35,794 nt of DNA from the NCBI GenBank assembly GCA_013202335.1, contig JABMQR010000318.1, positions 1 through 35,794 of the forward strand, in the 5' to 3' direction. A model generated the notes under the pieces. It searched no databases and had not been told where the DNA came from. It saw only the letters and a list, made by a program, of their open reading frames with translations. The translations under genes were made by a program, and so were the position numbers. The DNA is from Bacteroidota bacterium. GTDB lineage: Bacteria > Spirochaetota > Spirochaetia > JABMQR01. This document shows, piece by piece, positions 34,129-35,794 of the stretch (within the stretch, counting starts at the first letter, position 1; each line of letters begins with the position of its first letter).

Positions 34129-35016
34129 CTACTGTGATGCTTCAGATGCGCTGCTGTTTCTGCCAAACAACCATCTAAGTAGTGCAATTACTGCTCCGCC
34201 GGAAAAAATCAGGATTGTCCCGATAGTATTTGCCTCTCCCAGCCGCAGCGCCCCCATATCTCTGTACAACAGAATACCCATTACGGATGTTTGATGTGCA
34301 GGCCCTCCATTAGTCATTAAAAAGGTTGATTCAAAATGCCGCATACCAAATGCCATCGCAAGAGTCATGGTTGTTACCAGAATTCCACGAAGCATCGGAA
34401 TTGTAATATGAACTTCCTGTCGAAAAACATTAGCTCCGTCTATCTCAGCTGCTTCATAAAAGGAATCCGGTATTCCCATACGTGATGCAAGAATTACAAT
34501 CATGAAGTATCCAATATAGAAAAGCTGTTGGAATATTACAGCCGGAAAAGCTGTTTCATACTCTCCCAACCAGTTATGTACCCAGCTGTCCAGCCCAAGA
34601 GATTCGAACAAACCATTAAGCATACCAAATTCAGCATTGTAAACGGCCATCCACATCATTGCTAAAGCTACCTGAGAAATAACATTCGGCAAAAAATATA
34701 CAGTCCTAAAAGTTTTCCAACCCCGGGGTTTCCTGGCCAAAATCATTGCCATTCCGGCGGCAAGCGGAATCTGTACAAGACCAAGAACAAGTGCCCAGAT
34801 AATATTATTTCGAAATGAAATTCTGAAAGTTTCGCTTGTAAATAAGACTATATAATTCTTAAACCAATGAAATTTCATTGCACTGATTCCATTCCATTCA
34901 GTAAAACTGGTAAAAATTACATAGATTAATGGATAGATAAAAAAGAGCGTAAACAAGAAAAGAACTGGTAGAAGAAAAAGTATTATCTGCTTCCAATACT
35001 TATTACGTTTTGACAT
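34129..35016 (-). CDS. Sugar ABC transporter permease (MalF/UgpA type)
   Basis: A 295-residue permease with LLPVLFLFTLFFIYPLIYVI at the N-terminus and the EAA loop EAAEIDGANVFRQEVHITI. ATG 35016 has AGGGG six bases upstream. It is the first membrane gene of operon C, after the binding protein and a stem-loop. Confidence 0.9.
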   Translation of the reverse strand: MSKRNKYWKQIILFLLPVLFLFTLFFIYPLIYVIFTSFTEWNGISAMKFHWFKNYIVLFTSETFRISFRNNIIWALVLGLVQIPLAAGMAMILARKPRGWKTFRTVYFLPNVISQVALAMMWMAVYNAEFGMLNGLFESLGLDSWVHNWLGEYETAFPAVIFQQLFYIGYFMIVILASRMGIPDSFYEAAEIDGANVFRQEVHITIPMLRGILVTTMTLAMAFGMRHFESTFLMTNGGPAHQTSVMGILLYRDMGALRLGEANTIGTILIFSGGAVIALLRWLFGRNSSASEASQ

Positions 35017-35034
35017 GGCAAACCCCTAAGAGTA

Positions 35035-35062
35035 ACAGAGCCCGGCGTTAGCCAGGCTCTGT
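35035..35062. other. 12-bp intercistronic stem-loop (binding protein / permease)
   Basis: ACAGAGCCCGGC (35035-35046) and GCCAGGCTCTGT (35051-35062) pair with one mismatch around GTTA. A T run follows only on the plus strand, where no gene needs it; on the leftward transcript it is a stem-loop without a T tail, like those at 9165 and 15528. Confidence 0.6.
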
Positions 35063-35108
35063 GTTTTTTTATTATCTAATTTAGTAGAGAGCTCCTTAAA
35101 GCTGTCGT

Positions 35109-35794
35109 CTACTTAATGGAGCCTGCTATCTGCTGAACAAACTCAGTAGGAGTAGCTTTTCCGAGAGCCATTTTTGCAAGCGCCTGACCAAATTCTGCCA
35201 CTACATCACTTCCATAATGAGTTGAAAAAATTGAACTAATAAAAGTAGCGCTTCCAGTAGCTTCCATGAATTTTTTCTGGAGAGGATCAACTACATCATC
35301 AGCACCCATCGCGTATTTAATAGCAAACAGTGCACCGGAGTCCATTGATATAGCTTTAACGTTTTCAGGTGTTGTTATCCATTTCATAAAAGCAACTACT
35401 GCTTCTTCTTTTGCTGCATTGTCTGTTGCTGCTGCTGCCAGGTTAGAGAGTGGGAATCCCATCTGTCCACCAGGATAGGCACCAGCTGCAGGAAGTGCTG
35501 CTATACCGGTATTTGCATATACTTCAGGAGCATCACCTCTTACACGTCCGATATACCAGGGTCCGTTGATAAACATTGCGGATCTTCCGGCCAGATAATG
35601 TCCACCGGCAACACCTGCATCACCACCGACTGCATCTTTAGAGGTATTCCCATCAGAATACATTCTTAAAAGAATTTCAGCAGCCTGTACAAAGGCTTTA
35701 TCGGTAATTGGTTTTTCCCAAACATCAGGCCCGCCGATTGATGCAGCAATATGAGAGAACCAGAGCATACTGGTCCAGGCATTTGTTCCACCTG
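35109..35794 (-). CDS. ABC sugar-binding protein, C-terminal part (5' end outside window)
   Basis: The frame is open to the window edge, reading GGTNAWTSMLWFSHIAASIG onward. FINGPWYIGRVRGDAPEVYA, GFPLSNLAAAATDNAAKEEA and FMKWITTPENVKAISMDSGA are family-1 binding-protein features (closure loop and C-terminal helix region). The ATG at 35768 is internal. The protein ends at TAA-side position 35109 with VQQIAGSIK. It is the substrate receptor for the operon C importer. Confidence 0.88.
   Translation of the reverse strand, partial: GGTNAWTSMLWFSHIAASIGGPDVWEKPITDKAFVQAAEILLRMYSDGNTSKDAVGGDAGVAGGHYLAGRSAMFINGPWYIGRVRGDAPEVYANTGIAALPAAGAYPGGQMGFPLSNLAAAATDNAAKEEAVVAFMKWITTPENVKAISMDSGALFAIKYAMGADDVVDPLQKKFMEATGSATFISSIFSTHYGSDVVAEFGQALAKMALGKATPTEFVQQIAGSIK

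Noticed and set aside
35035..35075. Rho-independent terminator on the plus strand
   Set aside because: The T run is on the plus strand, but no plus-strand gene reads toward it; the leftward transcript sees a stem without T tail.

Overview
The window looks like a chromosomal stretch of a free-living, saccharolytic spirochaete (Spirochaetota). The two complete sugar-binding lipoprotein-like proteins carry leaders ending in FAGGQEE and FAGAEQEE, a style typical of that group. Three separate ABC sugar importers, several glycosidases and long leftward operons fit a sugar scavenger. The lineage is inferred from style; no marker gene is present.

Region 1 (1-6009) is mixed. It holds the 3' end of a Fic-family gene, then a one-polypeptide regulator (winged helix + GHKL ATPase + STAS-like domain) whose promoter is covered by five helically phased direct repeats. 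Next is a leftward set of a membrane-anchored LuxR regulator, a 50-residue secreted peptide and an exported beta-lactamase-fold serine hydrolase. A truncated DUF4143 ATPase and a mostly empty 500-base gap follow.

Region 2 (6010-11845, operon A, leftward) encodes a GntR/LacI-type regulator, a sugar-binding protein, two permeases and a cytoplasmic phosphodiester glycosidase. Its promoter lies inside an 84-base remnant of the 3' end of mnmA.

Region 3 (12037-20547, operon B) is an L-arabinofuranoside module. Leftward it encodes an FCD-type GntR regulator, an isochorismatase-like hydrolase, a binding protein, two permeases and a GH51 alpha-L-arabinofuranosidase. Divergently it encodes a GH127 beta-L-arabinofuranosidase. 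It is followed by a tRNA-Val(GAC) with an unusual C33, three degenerate 51-base repeats, a carboxymuconolactone-decarboxylase-family protein, a ferredoxin and a small lipoprotein.

Region 4 (22809-35794, operon C, leftward) is a long sugar operon cut by the window end. In transcription order it encodes a binding protein, two permeases, a block of six perfect tri-loop hairpins, ribokinase, a TIM-barrel/pseudo-FGE fusion, a NagB-like protein, an amidohydrolase, a Gfo/Idh oxidoreductase, a fucose/arabinose-isomerase-family protein, a YihQ-like GH31 glycosidase and a DUF4867 protein. Several genes overlap by one to four bases. Key residues differ from the textbook enzymes: the GH31 has Gln at the sulfonate-clamp Arg, the NagB-like protein lacks the usual Asp/Asn and phosphate loop, and the FGE domain lacks both catalytic Cys. 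This operon is the best candidate for an undescribed pathway, probably for an unusual or modified alpha-glycoside. In all three importer operons a near-perfect stem-loop separates the binding-protein gene from the first permease.
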